A stretch of DNA of 64,000 bases from Flavobacteriales bacterium (GCA_020635395.1 JACJZV010000001.1:1178001-1242000); one strand, 5' to 3'; positions 48,134-57,656 are shown, numbered from the stretch's first letter. Program-made: numbers and translations. Notes: generated from the sequence alone by a model not told the origin.

Positions 48134-49164
48134 TATTTCACAAAAACCTGACTTTTATCTCCAAACGCCCGTCTATAAAGCATTCCAATTAATTTCGGAA
48201 AATCAGACTTATCAAAATCCGGCTTTTTTCGTTTCACGACAATTTTTCCATTTTCGTTTATCAATTCATTCATAAAAACAATTACACCGCTGTTTTCGTA
48301 ACTCTCTCCAAACCGCAAATCGCACAAATAAAGGTGGTTAGAATCTTGTTGAACCACATACCAATTTTGGGTTAAAAAAATCAAACGTTTCACTTGATCT
48401 TCATTTTCATAAGGCTTTAACAAATCATAATTTTTTGGGTAGCTATGAAATTGAATGTTGCGGTCTTTGTCAAAAATGGAATAATAACCAATTAGAAATG
48501 AATCCTTTACATCAACAGTGGCCGTCCATAAAAACCCGTTTCCAAAAGTTGGTTTATTTGAAAAGTGTGCATATTCAATATTTTTTTGACTGAGATTTTT
48601 TTCAAAAACAGATTTTGTATAGAATTTAAAACCAATGGTTAAAAGCATATAGGCACTGCTTATTATCAAACCAAGATTATTCAACCTTTTGCGATTTCGG
48701 CTACCCCGTTTGGCTAAAAGTGCCATAATAACCAACACCAAAAAGGGGAGGGTATAGGCGGGGTCAACTACGTTTATGTTGTTGTATGCAATCCGCAAAT
48801 CGAACGGCCAAAAAAATTGGGTACCCCATGTGGTATGACAATCAAGCAGCGGGTGGGTGACCAGCGTGAGAAAAAACATCCACGACCATTGTTTAAAGCT
48901 CGCTTCGTTTTTTCTTTTTTCGTGAAACTTAAACAGTAGCCAACCCAAAATAGGTGCCAATACCGAACTAAATATCAAGCTATGCGATATGCCTCTATGA
49001 AACTCTTGTGCCGAAATATCATCCATAAAAAAACGGCCAATCACATCAAGGTCAGGAATAGTGCCTGCAATGGCACCCCAAAGCATGGCCTTATTTCCAA
49101 CCTTTTTGCCAAGAGTGGCCTCACCTACGGCAGCACCTAAAACTATCTGAGTTAATGAATCCAT
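48133..49164 (-). CDS. YbcI/DUF457-like membrane-bound metal-dependent hydrolase
   Basis: This 343-residue protein begins MDSLTQIVLGAAVGEATLGK. Family motifs are AMLWGAIAGTIPDLDVI, a metal-binding acidic cluster; HRGISHSLIFSS; and LVTHPLLDCHTTWGTQFFWP. Four to five membrane helices fill the first half (LPFLVLVIMALLA, LGLIISSAYMLLTIGF). The C-terminal ~150 residues are soluble. These motifs are typical of the LexA-regulated YdjM-like and phospholipase C-like hydrolases, whose reaction is undefined. Its start is directly followed upstream by the stop of the acetyltransferase-like gene. Confidence 0.88.
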   Translation of the reverse strand: MDSLTQIVLGAAVGEATLGKKVGNKAMLWGAIAGTIPDLDVIGRFFMDDISAQEFHRGISHSLIFSSVLAPILGWLLFKFHEKRKNEASFKQWSWMFFLTLVTHPLLDCHTTWGTQFFWPFDLRIAYNNINVVDPAYTLPFLVLVIMALLAKRGSRNRKRLNNLGLIISSAYMLLTIGFKFYTKSVFEKNLSQKNIEYAHFSNKPTFGNGFLWTATVDVKDSFLIGYYSIFDKDRNIQFHSYPKNYDLLKPYENEDQVKRLIFLTQNWYVVQQDSNHLYLCDLRFGESYENSGVIVFMNELINENGKIVVKRKKPDFDKSDFPKLIGMLYRRAFGDKSQVFVK

Positions 49165-50373
49165 TTATTGATAATAAACTGCCTTAAACGGTTTGCGAAT
49201 TTCAAACTGGCTGGGTGCTATTTTGCTTACAAATGGTTTTATCAATTTGTTGGCAATGCTGTTTCGATGTTTTATTAGAAGTTTCATGGGTATGGGTTCG
49301 GCACCAATGCAACTTTTTATCTCTTCGGCGGTTCGGCCAAGCCACAATTCGGTCAGATTATGCTCAAAACATAGTTTCACAAAGTCGCACAGCATACGTT
49401 GATAGATGGCAAATTCGTGGTTTTTATCATAATCAATACCCACAAAATTAGCATCAAAAATATTCTTGAATTTAAAACCAGAACTAAATCCAACCATTTT
49501 GTTTTCAATGAAATATCCGGTAAAAACAAAGTTGTTACCCATGTTTTTGGCCATCTCTGCAAAGGTTTCGGCTTTTATTTCTGCAAAACGGTAGTTGGCC
49601 AAACCAACAACATTTTTGTATAATTGGTTGATGTCGTCAATATGTTCGACTATTTCCGATTGGTTCATTACGCGAGATTGTACGGCCTCAGATTTTTTAT
49701 AAATGCTCTTTGCCTTGGTTCTAAATTTGGTAATCATGGCTTCCAGATAATCATCGTAGGTTTTCCATGATTCATCAAAATGCAGAACCATGTTTACATC
49801 AATCATAAATTCGATAAAATCTTCGTGGTTCATTTCTTTGACATAACTGAAAGATTCAGGCCAAAAGTCTTTTAGCAATACCACAGAGACATCGTTTTTA
49901 GATTTCTTTTCATCGCGTTTTATTCTATCCAATGCCCTACTTAAGTTGACTTTTCCCAATTCGGGGTCAACTGTTGGGCAAAACAAATAGCCGTTTTCTC
50001 CGGTAGAAAATGCGTTGCCACAAAGCAAAACCCGTGCTTCCATTTTGCTAAACATTTTTTCGGAGAATAATCCGTTAAATCGGTTTTTTAAATCAGAAAT
50101 GTTGAAATCGCTCAGATCAAATTTTAGCAATTGCACAATGGCCACCCCAACTGGTTCAAAATGTCCTGCAGATTCTGAACGATAAAATAAAATGTACCTA
50201 AAATCGATGGTATCGGATAAGGTGTTTTCGAGAGATTTGAGATAACCAGACAAAAGATAAACGTTATTATCAGCCACCAAACCATCCCACTGAGCTTGAT
50301 TGACCAGATGTATCGAATCAAAAATACTTAGTTTTAAATCATCCGTTTTTGAGGATATTGTGCTGCAATGCAT
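49165..50373 (-). CDS. GNAT/FemAB-like acyltransferase
   Basis: This 402-residue protein has no signal or membrane segment. It has a two-part layout typical of FemAB-like or Acetyltransf_6 proteins. The N-terminal region has QAQWDGLVADNNVYLLSGYL. The C-terminal GNAT-like fold has FVFTGYFIENKMVGFSSGFK, IFDANFVGIDYDKNHEFAIY, QRMLCDFVKLCFEHNLTELW and LGRTAEEIKSCIGAEPIPMK. It probably transfers an acyl or amino-acyl group; the substrate is unknown. Its stop abuts the start of the YbcI-like gene, so the two are probably cotranscribed. Confidence 0.72.
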   Translation of the reverse strand: MHCSTISSKTDDLKLSIFDSIHLVNQAQWDGLVADNNVYLLSGYLKSLENTLSDTIDFRYILFYRSESAGHFEPVGVAIVQLLKFDLSDFNISDLKNRFNGLFSEKMFSKMEARVLLCGNAFSTGENGYLFCPTVDPELGKVNLSRALDRIKRDEKKSKNDVSVVLLKDFWPESFSYVKEMNHEDFIEFMIDVNMVLHFDESWKTYDDYLEAMITKFRTKAKSIYKKSEAVQSRVMNQSEIVEHIDDINQLYKNVVGLANYRFAEIKAETFAEMAKNMGNNFVFTGYFIENKMVGFSSGFKFKNIFDANFVGIDYDKNHEFAIYQRMLCDFVKLCFEHNLTELWLGRTAEEIKSCIGAEPIPMKLLIKHRNSIANKLIKPFVSKIAPSQFEIRKPFKAVYYQ

Positions 50374-50386
50374 ACTGTTTGCAAAT

Positions 50387-50893
50387 TTAATTTGTGCCAG
50401 ATTTTAATTCTTGAATTTTGCTATCCATTGCCTCGAATATGTTTTCCGATTCATCAGAAACTTCAAAAACTATGTTAAAATTATCATCCAATATCAGGTT
50501 TTGAGGATAGGTTTTTACCAATCTGCTCTGAATTTTTGATGTATATTTTTTTGCATCTGCCACCTGCAAATAGTCAAAATCAAACCGTTGCAAAATATTT
50601 TTCATTTTTGATTCATCATCATCGCACAAGGCTATGAAAACCAGAGCGGTATCGCTTTCGTATTTTTTATGAAGTTTGTTGAGTTCGGGCATTTCTTTTA
50701 TGCATGAAGGACACCATGTGGCCCAAACGTTCAGCACAATGGTTTTGCCCAATAAATCGGCAGAGTTTATGCTATCACCCGAAATGGTTTTCATAGAAAA
50801 AGCGGGAGCCTTCTCTCCAACTTTGCTGCAAGAATGGAGCAAAAAGACTACCCCCAAAAGCGATATGAACATTTTCATTGGTTTGATAAACAT
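50387..50893 (-). CDS. TlpA-like thiol:disulfide oxidoreductase lipoprotein
   Basis: This 168-residue protein has a lipoprotein signal (LLGVVFLLHSC, Cys at about 22) and a periplasmic thioredoxin fold of the TlpA/ResA type. The active site is WCPSC in VWATWCPSCIKEMPELN (about residues 60-64). FSMKTISGDSINSADLLGKT at the N-terminus is the typical AhpC/TSA-like start. The cis-Pro loop is RLVKTYPQNLILDDN. It likely reduces disulfides of envelope proteins. It is followed by the acyltransferase gene after 13 nt. Confidence 0.9.
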   Translation of the reverse strand: MFIKPMKMFISLLGVVFLLHSCSKVGEKAPAFSMKTISGDSINSADLLGKTIVLNVWATWCPSCIKEMPELNKLHKKYESDTALVFIALCDDDESKMKNILQRFDFDYLQVADAKKYTSKIQSRLVKTYPQNLILDDNFNIVFEVSDESENIFEAMDSKIQELKSGTN

Positions 50894-50990
50894 ATCAAGA
50901 GTGTAATTTGTTCTGCCTAAAATTGGTTTGATTTTTGAAATAGATGCAACAATCGATTTTTGAGATGCGTCTTATTCGTGCATAAAGTCA

Positions 50991-50998
50991 TAATTTTG
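50991..50998 (+). promoter_or_regulatory. -7 box of the DUF1573 gene
   Basis: TAATTTTG matches TAnnTTTG and ends 5 nt before the ATG at 51004, implying a leaderless or nearly leaderless message. Confidence 0.65.
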
Positions 50999-51003
50999 GT
51001 GTA

Positions 51004-51435
51004 ATGAAAAATAAAATATTCGTAACAATAGTTTTAATGGTCCTTGCATATATGGGTTTTGCTCAATCAGCTCCCAAAGTAATTTTTTTGGACAGCATGA
51101 ATTACAACATGGGTAGCTTTAAGTCTGGCGAGGCAGCGGAGCATACGTTTAAGTTTGTGAATGTGGGGAATGCCCCTTTTAAAATATTGGATGTAAAATC
51201 AACATGTAGCTGCACGGCCAGCAATTGGACTTCTGATTTTGTTCAAGCAGGTGATACAGGAAGTATTCACATTACATTTGATACGAAAGAAAAAATGCCA
51301 GGTGAGCATTTAAAAGGGGTAAATTTAGAAACCAACGCTGGAGATTTACATTTGGTAATTCGGGTAACGATAACCGAAGGACCATCCGAAATAATGGAAG
51401 AAGAAGACCACCAACATGATGGTCACAAACATTAA
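51004..51435 (+). CDS. DUF1573 domain secreted protein
   Basis: This 143-residue protein has a signal peptide (FVTIVLMVLAYMGFAQ). The domain is a beta-sandwich (ASH/MSP-like) with the usual strings YNMGSFKSGEAAEHTFKFVN, VGNAPFKILDVKSTCSCTAS and GSIHITFDTKEKMPGEHLKG. The tail is His/Glu-rich (MEEEDHQHDGHKH), a possible metal-binding end. DUF1573 proteins are frequent envelope proteins of Bacteroidota without a defined function. Its last 4 nt overlap the stop of the convergent beta-barrel gene. Confidence 0.9.
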   Translation: MKNKIFVTIVLMVLAYMGFAQSAPKVIFLDSMNYNMGSFKSGEAAEHTFKFVNVGNAPFKILDVKSTCSCTASNWTSDFVQAGDTGSIHITFDTKEKMPGEHLKGVNLETNAGDLHLVIRVTITEGPSEIMEEEDHQHDGHKH

Positions 51436-52682
51436 AGATGTACTTTCATTCCCATTCTAAGCCCAGTAATCCATTGATTTTGTTTGATTTCGTAGTCTTT
51501 TTTGAAGGTTGAAGTAAGCGAATATTTGAACTGCGGATTAACAAAAACTTCTACTTCTTTGCTGATGTATTGAGACAGCTGCACACCCACGGTGCTGTTT
51601 AGAAAATGTTTGTTAAGCAACGGAAATTTGGAACTGTATATCCAGTAATATTTATTCGTTTCGTAGTCGTAAATCAACAAATCGGCATGGTCGAGGTAAG
51701 AATAAGATAGACCCAACTGGGCTTCGGCAAATAATGAATTTCCGAGTTGGTGTGCTTTAAAATTGGCAATAAAAGGAATTTCGATAAATCCATAATAATT
51801 AGAGTATGGTATAAGTTCGGCATCGTCATATCCAACCATTTCTGGCGAATCAAATACGGCAGAATAATTGCTGAATACGCTTTCGGAGGATGAAAGTGCT
51901 GTTCGGTTTGCGTTTCGTTTGTTTACAACCAGCATTTCTTCCCCCAATGATGCGTAATAAACGCCGGTTTGCACACTCCATTTTGGGTTAATGTGGTAAT
52001 AAATATCCAGACCGGCATAAAAACCTAAAGCTGCTTTATCGTTTTTATTTCTAAACGTTTTGCTTTGACCATACACAAAGGCATTGTTGCCATCAAAGCG
52101 GGCAAAATTTCTAAAGTCGTTGTATCCCAAATGCCGATAACTCAAACCTGGAGAAAAGGAAAGACCCAATGCCCATTTTGAGCGAATAGCCTTCAAATTT
52201 TCAGGGATAAGATTTTCTTTTTGATCAATTGCAATTGCTTTTCCAAAAGTTAGAAATGGGGTAGGGGTTGAGTTAAACCCAATATCTTTTAGTTCTTTAT
52301 GTTCTAAGGTGGCAAAAGCAAATCTCGACTCACCCTGAGCATCATTTTTCTTTAATTGAGGGGCTTTAAGAACAGGTGCCACGTCCACAAATTCTCGTTC
52401 ATTAATGGTTGAGACGGTTTTTTCTTCTTTGGGATAATGTATGAAAGGAATAAGAGGATTTTCTGTTTCAACAGCAATTGTTTTTAAAGGTGCAGCTTGT
52501 TTTGGAGATGCCCAATCCCATAGTTTTTCAATTTTGAAATCGAAGAAACCAAATCCGGAATCGTGTTTGAATTGATAAACAATGGAGCCAGTACCCAAAA
52601 CAATAAGTGGAACGATAACAAAAGCACCAGTTTTGATGCGTCTGCTAATTTTTTGTTGTGATATTTTCTGGGAGGTTCCCAC
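51432..52682 (-). CDS. Inner-helix plus outer-membrane-barrel-like protein
   Basis: This 416-residue protein has a short cytoplasmic basic start and one helix (GAFVIVPLIVLGTGSIVYQF, about 18-37). A variable linker follows (about 38-165), then a PorT-like beta-barrel domain of ~240 residues (WALGLSFSPGLSYRHLGYND, KAALGFYAGLDIYYHINPKW, IPFIANFKAHQLGNSLFAEA, KYSLTSTFKKD) ending WITGLRMGMKVHL. This layout of a single inner-membrane helix attached to a barrel recurs in Bacteroidota as anti-sigma-like fusion proteins. No sigma gene is adjacent. Function unknown. Confidence 0.75.
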   Translation of the reverse strand: MGTSQKISQQKISRRIKTGAFVIVPLIVLGTGSIVYQFKHDSGFGFFDFKIEKLWDWASPKQAAPLKTIAVETENPLIPFIHYPKEEKTVSTINEREFVDVAPVLKAPQLKKNDAQGESRFAFATLEHKELKDIGFNSTPTPFLTFGKAIAIDQKENLIPENLKAIRSKWALGLSFSPGLSYRHLGYNDFRNFARFDGNNAFVYGQSKTFRNKNDKAALGFYAGLDIYYHINPKWSVQTGVYYASLGEEMLVVNKRNANRTALSSSESVFSNYSAVFDSPEMVGYDDAELIPYSNYYGFIEIPFIANFKAHQLGNSLFAEAQLGLSYSYLDHADLLIYDYETNKYYWIYSSKFPLLNKHFLNSTVGVQLSQYISKEVEVFVNPQFKYSLTSTFKKDYEIKQNQWITGLRMGMKVHL

Positions 52683-52716
52683 TCTATTACTTACCTACCT
52701 CGCAAAAATATCGTAT

Positions 52717-54336
52717 TTACGCTGTTTTACTGCTTGTATTGTCAACCATTTTACCAAAATATGAGACTATAAAATACAATGCAGCAATACATAGCGGAAA
52801 AGTAATGTAAAATGGAACCCCGAAACCTGCCGGAAGTGTTCCAAGAAGTATGGCAACGGCACCAACTGTTAGGGCATAAGGCATTTGCGTTTTTACATGG
52901 CTAATGTGGTTGCAATCGCTGGCCATGGAGCTCAAAATGGTGGTGTCGCTAATGGGCGAGCAATGATCGCCAAGCACAGAACCAGCTAAAACTGCGGAAA
53001 CCACGTTGGCAAAAACGAACAAGGACAAATCTTGTGATATACCCGAATCAATACAAATTTTCCAACTGGTAAATAGAACCATAGGGTATAAAATGGCCAT
53101 CGTTCCCCAGCTTGTTCCTGTAGAAAAGGCAATTAATCCGGCCAAAATAAAAACAATGGTTGGCAGCAATTGTGGCAGTATGTTTCCTTCAGTTATTTGT
53201 GCCAAATATTCTGCTGTTCCTAATTGCTCAGTGAGGCTTCCCAATGTCCAAGCCAACGCCAAAATAACGATAGCCGGAATCATGGATTTGAACCCCTCTA
53301 ACACATAATTCATGGTTTTTTCGATAGACAAAACTTTTGTAGAAACAGTTAATAGAATGGCAGAAACGAGACCCAAAAATGAACCCCAAACCAACGCTTT
53401 GTAAGAATCTGCATTGCCAATAATGTCGGATAGCGATGCGTTGTCAGCATTTTTGAGTGCAAATTTTCCGGTAAAATAAAGTGAAAGACCAACGGTAACT
53501 ACTAAGGTTAAAATGGGTAAAAGCCCGTTTAAAACAAATTCTTTGTTGTCCGGAATTTGGTCAATTTCGCCCACTTTCGCATTTTCGATACCGGAGGTTT
53601 CTATCTTTCGAGCATTTTGCTCAGCCTTGAGCATTGGGCCAAAATCTCTGCCTTTCCAAATAAGAAAAAACATGAAAATAAGCGTTAGAATTGGGTAAAA
53701 CATAAACTGCAACGAACTGATGAATACCGAGTATTCGCTACCAAACAAGTTTGCACCATTCGGAATTTTTGAAATGCCATCTTTTATGTAAACCAGCTCC
53801 GACCCAATCCAAGTGGTAATGAAGCCGATGGCAGCTACCGGAGCGGCGGTAGAATCTACCAAATAGGCCAGTTTCTCTCTGCTTATTTTGAGCTTGTCGG
53901 TTATGGGTCGCATGGTGTTGCCAACAATAAGTGTATTGGCATAATCATCAAAAAAAATGGCAATGCCCAAAAACCATGTGGCCATTTGGCCTGATTTTGC
54001 CGTTGATGCCCGATGAGATATTTTTTTGACAATGGCCATCATTCCGCCATTTTGGGAGATGACAGACACCATTCCGCCAATTAAAACCGTAAATAGAATT
54101 ACCGACAAATGGCCTTCATCGAAAAGCGATTTTTGCACCTGAAGTGGCACATTCAAAAATGTTTGTGCAAGGTTTTCTTCGGCTCTATTGGCTATAATAA
54201 GCATTCCGCTGAGTATGCCCAGGGTAAGGCTGATAATAACTTCTTTAAAAATCAACGCCAGCACAATGGCTATGAGCGGTGGCACCACGCTCCAAAAGGA
54301 AAGGGTAGGGGTTATATCCAAAAATAAAGTGCTCAT
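52717..54336 (-). CDS. NhaC family Na+/H+ antiporter
   Basis: This 539-residue protein has about 12 helices. Family strings are ISLTLGILSGMLI, FLGIAIFFDDYANTLIVGNT, REKLAYLVDSTAAPVAAIGF, FSTGTSWGTMAILYPMVLF and LAGSVLGDHCSPISDTTILS, which together define NhaC. Exchange may be Na+/H+ or, in related members, malate/lactate. The ATG at 54336 follows a perfect -7 box (54341-54348) by 4 nt. It lies 32 nt downstream of the riboswitch-controlled receptor gene, so it can be read both independently and from that transcript. Confidence 0.92.
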   Translation of the reverse strand: MSTLFLDITPTLSFWSVVPPLIAIVLALIFKEVIISLTLGILSGMLIIANRAEENLAQTFLNVPLQVQKSLFDEGHLSVILFTVLIGGMVSVISQNGGMMAIVKKISHRASTAKSGQMATWFLGIAIFFDDYANTLIVGNTMRPITDKLKISREKLAYLVDSTAAPVAAIGFITTWIGSELVYIKDGISKIPNGANLFGSEYSVFISSLQFMFYPILTLIFMFFLIWKGRDFGPMLKAEQNARKIETSGIENAKVGEIDQIPDNKEFVLNGLLPILTLVVTVGLSLYFTGKFALKNADNASLSDIIGNADSYKALVWGSFLGLVSAILLTVSTKVLSIEKTMNYVLEGFKSMIPAIVILALAWTLGSLTEQLGTAEYLAQITEGNILPQLLPTIVFILAGLIAFSTGTSWGTMAILYPMVLFTSWKICIDSGISQDLSLFVFANVVSAVLAGSVLGDHCSPISDTTILSSMASDCNHISHVKTQMPYALTVGAVAILLGTLPAGFGVPFYITFPLCIAALYFIVSYFGKMVDNTSSKTA

Positions 54337-54340
54337 CGAG

Positions 54341-54348
54341 CAAATGTA
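54341..54348 (-). promoter_or_regulatory. -7 box of nhaC
   Basis: The minus strand reads TACATTTG, matching TAnnTTTG, 4 nt before the start codon, which would make a leaderless message. Confidence 0.6.
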
Positions 54349-54368
54349 ATCATTGCCAAGTTTTACGA

Positions 54369-56819
54369 CTACAATTCTATTCTAATTTTTAACATCCAAT
54401 TAAATCCGGCCATCGGGAAAACGTAGTTGAAATCGGCTCTTTGGTTTTGCAAAATACCACCAAAAGTGTAGCCATTTGGTGCAAACGACTGGTTGAAAAT
54501 ATTGTTAAAAAACAGCGATAACGTGGTTTTTTTTATCCCTTTAAACTGGTCGGTAGAATAATTTATGGAAACATCGGTGTAATGAAAAGACGGCAGCATT
54601 CGGTTTTCGCTTTGCGTATTGTCCAAAAATTGTTTGCTAACGTATTTTGAGTGAATATTTAGGGTAAAGTTTGGATTGACTTTATAGCCCAATTGGGCTG
54701 CCGAAATGATGGACGGAGAAAATGAAATGTTGGTGTTTTTATAGGTATTTGTAAAGGTTTCGTAGTCATCATCCCATTCGTATATGGTTTCAATAAAATC
54801 AACAATTTTATTTTGAGAAAGGGTAAGATTGCCACCCAATTGCAGGCTTTTCGATAATGCACATTGAAACTCGGCCTCAATACCTCTTCGATAGCTTTTG
54901 GCCACATTTTGCCGGATGGCTTCGCCCACATCGTTTATGGCTCCTGTTAAAACCAACTGATTTTTGTAGTTCATGTAATACACATTCAGTCCAAGCATGG
55001 TTCTTTTTCGTTTCAGTTTGTAGCCTGTTTCAATATCATCAAGTTGCTCTGCCATTGGCCAATTTCCGTTTTTACTGTTTCTAAAATCATCTCTCACCGG
55101 TTCACGGTTTCCGCGTGCATAAAAAGCATAGAGCTGAGTAAATCGTTTTTCGAACAAAAAGCCTGCTTTTGGGTTGAAAAAACCATAATTTACAGAATAG
55201 TTTTTTGCTTCATTTTGATTATCAAAACCTTCAAAATGATATGAAATGGTGCGATACTGCACATCTAAATAAGGGTAAAAATGTTTGAGTTTGTATTGCA
55301 GTTTGGCATATACATTTCCATCACCTTTTCTTGAATTGTTGTCGTAATAAAGTGAGTTGAGGGCTTCATAAGCTGTAAATTCAGTAGCAATGGCTTCGCC
55401 AAAATGATTTCCGAAATAGGTATTGTAGCCCAAACCCATTGATGCTTCCATTTTTTTAACGTTATAATTGAGCGAAGCCAAACCACCTACCAATACGTTT
55501 TTTAACCATCTTCTTCTAATAATGTCGGCAGTAGTAAACGTGTCGTTTCCGACAATTTGATTTTGCAGATTGTAAAACGACAGGTCATCTTTTGGCCGAA
55601 ATTGCTCATAAAATCCCTTTCCGGTGGTGGTATAAGCCGCCGAGCTAAAAGTTAGTTTTTTATTGAAATGATAGTCGTAGAAAAGTTGATAATGGTTTTG
55701 ATTGTAGTCATCTACTTCATTTTCGTATGTGTAGTAATTATAGGTTTTTGAGTTCGATTGTTGCAAATTTTGAAGATCGTTTCCGGTTATCCAAAGTTGG
55801 TTTATGTATCGGTTCAGTTCGGGCGTATTTTGTTCAAATTTTGGTTGAGGAATGCCCCACCAGGCTTGGTAGGTTCGTTCGTTACCAAATAACAGATTTG
55901 CTTTAAATACTGCCTTTTTCCAGTATTTAGAAGCAGCCAAATTGGTTGATAAAAGCTCGGAAGAAGCTCTGTCAATAAAACCATCGCTCTCAATTAAACT
56001 GCCCCGAAATAAAAATGCCCAATTGTTTTTGAGTCTGCCTGTGGAGTATGCCGCACTTAGTCGTTGAGTATTAAAACTACCAAAACCAAAATTTAAAACT
56101 TTCGAATATTGACTCGGAACAATGTCGGTTTTAATGTTTATACTCGAGCCAAAGGCCGCACCACCATTGGTGCTTGTGCCAACGCCTCGTTGCACTTGCA
56201 CATTTTGTGTTGAGCTTGTCAAATCAGGCAAATCAACCCAATAAACGCCCTGACTCTCGGCATCGTTTAGTGGAATTCCGTTTATGGTCACGTTTACACG
56301 TGTGGGGTCTATGCCCCGAATTCGAACTCCCGTATAACCCACGCCATTGCCAGCATCGCTGCTTATTACGGTTGACGGAGTCATATCCAACAAATAGGGA
56401 AAATCTTTACCCTGGTCGGTTTTTATTATTTCTTCTTTGTCGAGATAAGTGGTTACAGACGGATTTTTCCCATTAGCTCTAACCACATTTACAATGGCCG
56501 TTTCGGTGGTGTAATTGGCGGGACGAAGCGAAATATTATAAACCATGTTTTTATCAACCAAAATAGACTCGCAAGTCGAGTCGTAACTGATATGGGTTAT
56601 GCAAATGCGGTAATTTTCGGAAGCCAAATTGGTAAATTGATAAAAGCCATTTTCGTCTGTAAGTTGATAATAGGAATTGTTACCGTTTGTAAGACTTACC
56701 GCGGCATTGGCAATGCCTTTCCCATCATTTTCATTGGTAATCCTTCCTGAAAAAGAAAGCTGAGCGTGCGAGGCATAGGCACTTAGCAGAATGATTAAAA
56801 TGAATGTAAACTGTTTCAT
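54369..56819 (-). CDS. TonB-dependent receptor under TPP riboswitch (thiamin uptake)
   Basis: This outer-membrane transporter has about 816 residues from MKQFTFILIILLSAYASHAQ; the signal peptide sets the start at 56819. Domains are: carboxypeptidase-like (about 20-105, LSFSGRITNENDGKGIANAA), plug (ENYRIC... to GVRIRGIDPTRVNVTINGIP and NDAESQGVYWVDLPDLTSS), then the barrel ending PMAGFNWMLKIRIEL. The TPP riboswitch immediately upstream assigns it to thiamin or thiamin-precursor uptake, as known for Bacteroidota receptors of this kind. NhaC follows on the same strand. Confidence 0.92.
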   Translation of the reverse strand: MKQFTFILIILLSAYASHAQLSFSGRITNENDGKGIANAAVSLTNGNNSYYQLTDENGFYQFTNLASENYRICITHISYDSTCESILVDKNMVYNISLRPANYTTETAIVNVVRANGKNPSVTTYLDKEEIIKTDQGKDFPYLLDMTPSTVISSDAGNGVGYTGVRIRGIDPTRVNVTINGIPLNDAESQGVYWVDLPDLTSSTQNVQVQRGVGTSTNGGAAFGSSINIKTDIVPSQYSKVLNFGFGSFNTQRLSAAYSTGRLKNNWAFLFRGSLIESDGFIDRASSELLSTNLAASKYWKKAVFKANLLFGNERTYQAWWGIPQPKFEQNTPELNRYINQLWITGNDLQNLQQSNSKTYNYYTYENEVDDYNQNHYQLFYDYHFNKKLTFSSAAYTTTGKGFYEQFRPKDDLSFYNLQNQIVGNDTFTTADIIRRRWLKNVLVGGLASLNYNVKKMEASMGLGYNTYFGNHFGEAIATEFTAYEALNSLYYDNNSRKGDGNVYAKLQYKLKHFYPYLDVQYRTISYHFEGFDNQNEAKNYSVNYGFFNPKAGFLFEKRFTQLYAFYARGNREPVRDDFRNSKNGNWPMAEQLDDIETGYKLKRKRTMLGLNVYYMNYKNQLVLTGAINDVGEAIRQNVAKSYRRGIEAEFQCALSKSLQLGGNLTLSQNKIVDFIETIYEWDDDYETFTNTYKNTNISFSPSIISAAQLGYKVNPNFTLNIHSKYVSKQFLDNTQSENRMLPSFHYTDVSINYSTDQFKGIKKTTLSLFFNNIFNQSFAPNGYTFGGILQNQRADFNYVFPMAGFNWMLKIRIEL

Positions 56820-56821
56820 TT

Positions 56822-56852
56822 CCTGTGTTTTAAATAAAATAAAAAATACAGG
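56822..56852 (-). promoter_or_regulatory. Hairpin covering the receptor's ribosome binding site
   Basis: On the minus strand CCTGTATTTT can pair with AAAACACAGG (one A-C mismatch); the second arm contains the AGG that lies 3 nt before the ATG. It lies between the TPP aptamer and the start codon and could be the translational expression platform. Confidence 0.5.
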
Positions 56853-56865
56853 AGTTGAGTGATAC

Positions 56866-56963
56866 AAATTGAATTGTGTTTCCTACGGCAGCATTACCTG
56901 CATCAGGTTCTATGGGTATCATCTCAGCCTTTTGAACCTATCAAAAAGCACCCCTTTTGTACG
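56866..56963 (-). ncRNA. TPP riboswitch (THI box)
   Basis: The minus strand contains, in order, GGGGTGC, GGCTGAGATGATACCC, AGAACCTGATGCAGGTAAT and GCTGCCGTAGGAAACAC. These are the conserved blocks of the thiamin pyrophosphate aptamer. It begins right at the expected start of transcription from the -7 box 56966-56973 and ends ~45 nt before the receptor ATG. High TPP is expected to shut down the receptor. Confidence 0.95.
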
Positions 56964-56965
56964 GG

Positions 56966-56973
56966 CAAAAGTA
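56966..56973 (-). promoter_or_regulatory. -7 box of the TPP-controlled transcript
   Basis: The minus strand reads TACTTTTG, matching TAnnTTTG, a few nt before the aptamer. Confidence 0.65.
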
Positions 56974-57101
56974 GAGGAAATTTTGAAAATCTGCCTAAAA
57001 ACCTACCTTCGCCGCGGTAACCAAGAATGCACACGGCTGACCGAGAAAATCTAAGACAAGTTCTCCGGGAAAATGCAGTTTTAGCCCACCACGAAGCCGA
57101 A

Positions 57102-57656
57102 CTATTTAATACTTGCCTGTCTAAGAGAGTCGTAATGTGCTGAATGTAAATCCGGACGATCAAAGACTTTTAAACCAATTGAATTAAAAAATGATTTTAA
57201 ATTGCCCATATCTGCCAAGTATTCTTTACTCGATTTGGCATTTCCGCATTCAAAACAAACCGAGACAAACTGAACGATACTGTCATTTTGGTCAACAAAA
57301 ATGATGTTGTGCCGAGGAAAAAAACAATCGGCAACTGCTCTAACTGAATCCGCTTTGGGATATGGTTTTCGATAACGACCGCTTAGTAAATCGTTTAGGT
57401 AAACAGTTTGCGAACTATCTAATTGATGGCTAATGGTATCCCCGAATTTGGAAATATCCATGTTTTTTTCAAAAAATAAATCGGAATAATCATAGGCATC
57501 TAACGTTACAAAGGCGAAGATTTTTGAATATTCAAAGTCACTAAAGTCTTTTGGAGAAACCGTAACCATTTCAGTTTTTGATGCATCTTTTTTGAAACAA
57601 CTACAAAATGCTGTAATTATAAGAATAGACAAAGAAATGAACTGCCGATATTTCAT
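57102..57656 (-). CDS. Hypothetical lipoprotein, 184 aa
   Basis: The protein has a lipoprotein signal (LIITAFCSC, Cys at about 20) followed by a mature domain not assigned to a family (FSDFEYSKIFAFVTLDAYDY, YPKADSVRAVADCFFPRHNI, FVSVCFECGNAKSSKEYLAD). The CFECGN string carries two close cysteines but no full zinc motif. It may be exported to the periplasmic face of the membrane. Degenerate direct repeats of about 30 nt around CTTTCGCCGCGG lie on each side of the gene (around 57000 and 57695). Confidence 0.65.
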   Translation of the reverse strand: MKYRQFISLSILIITAFCSCFKKDASKTEMVTVSPKDFSDFEYSKIFAFVTLDAYDYSDLFFEKNMDISKFGDTISHQLDSSQTVYLNDLLSGRYRKPYPKADSVRAVADCFFPRHNIIFVDQNDSIVQFVSVCFECGNAKSSKEYLADMGNLKSFFNSIGLKVFDRPDLHSAHYDSLRQASIK

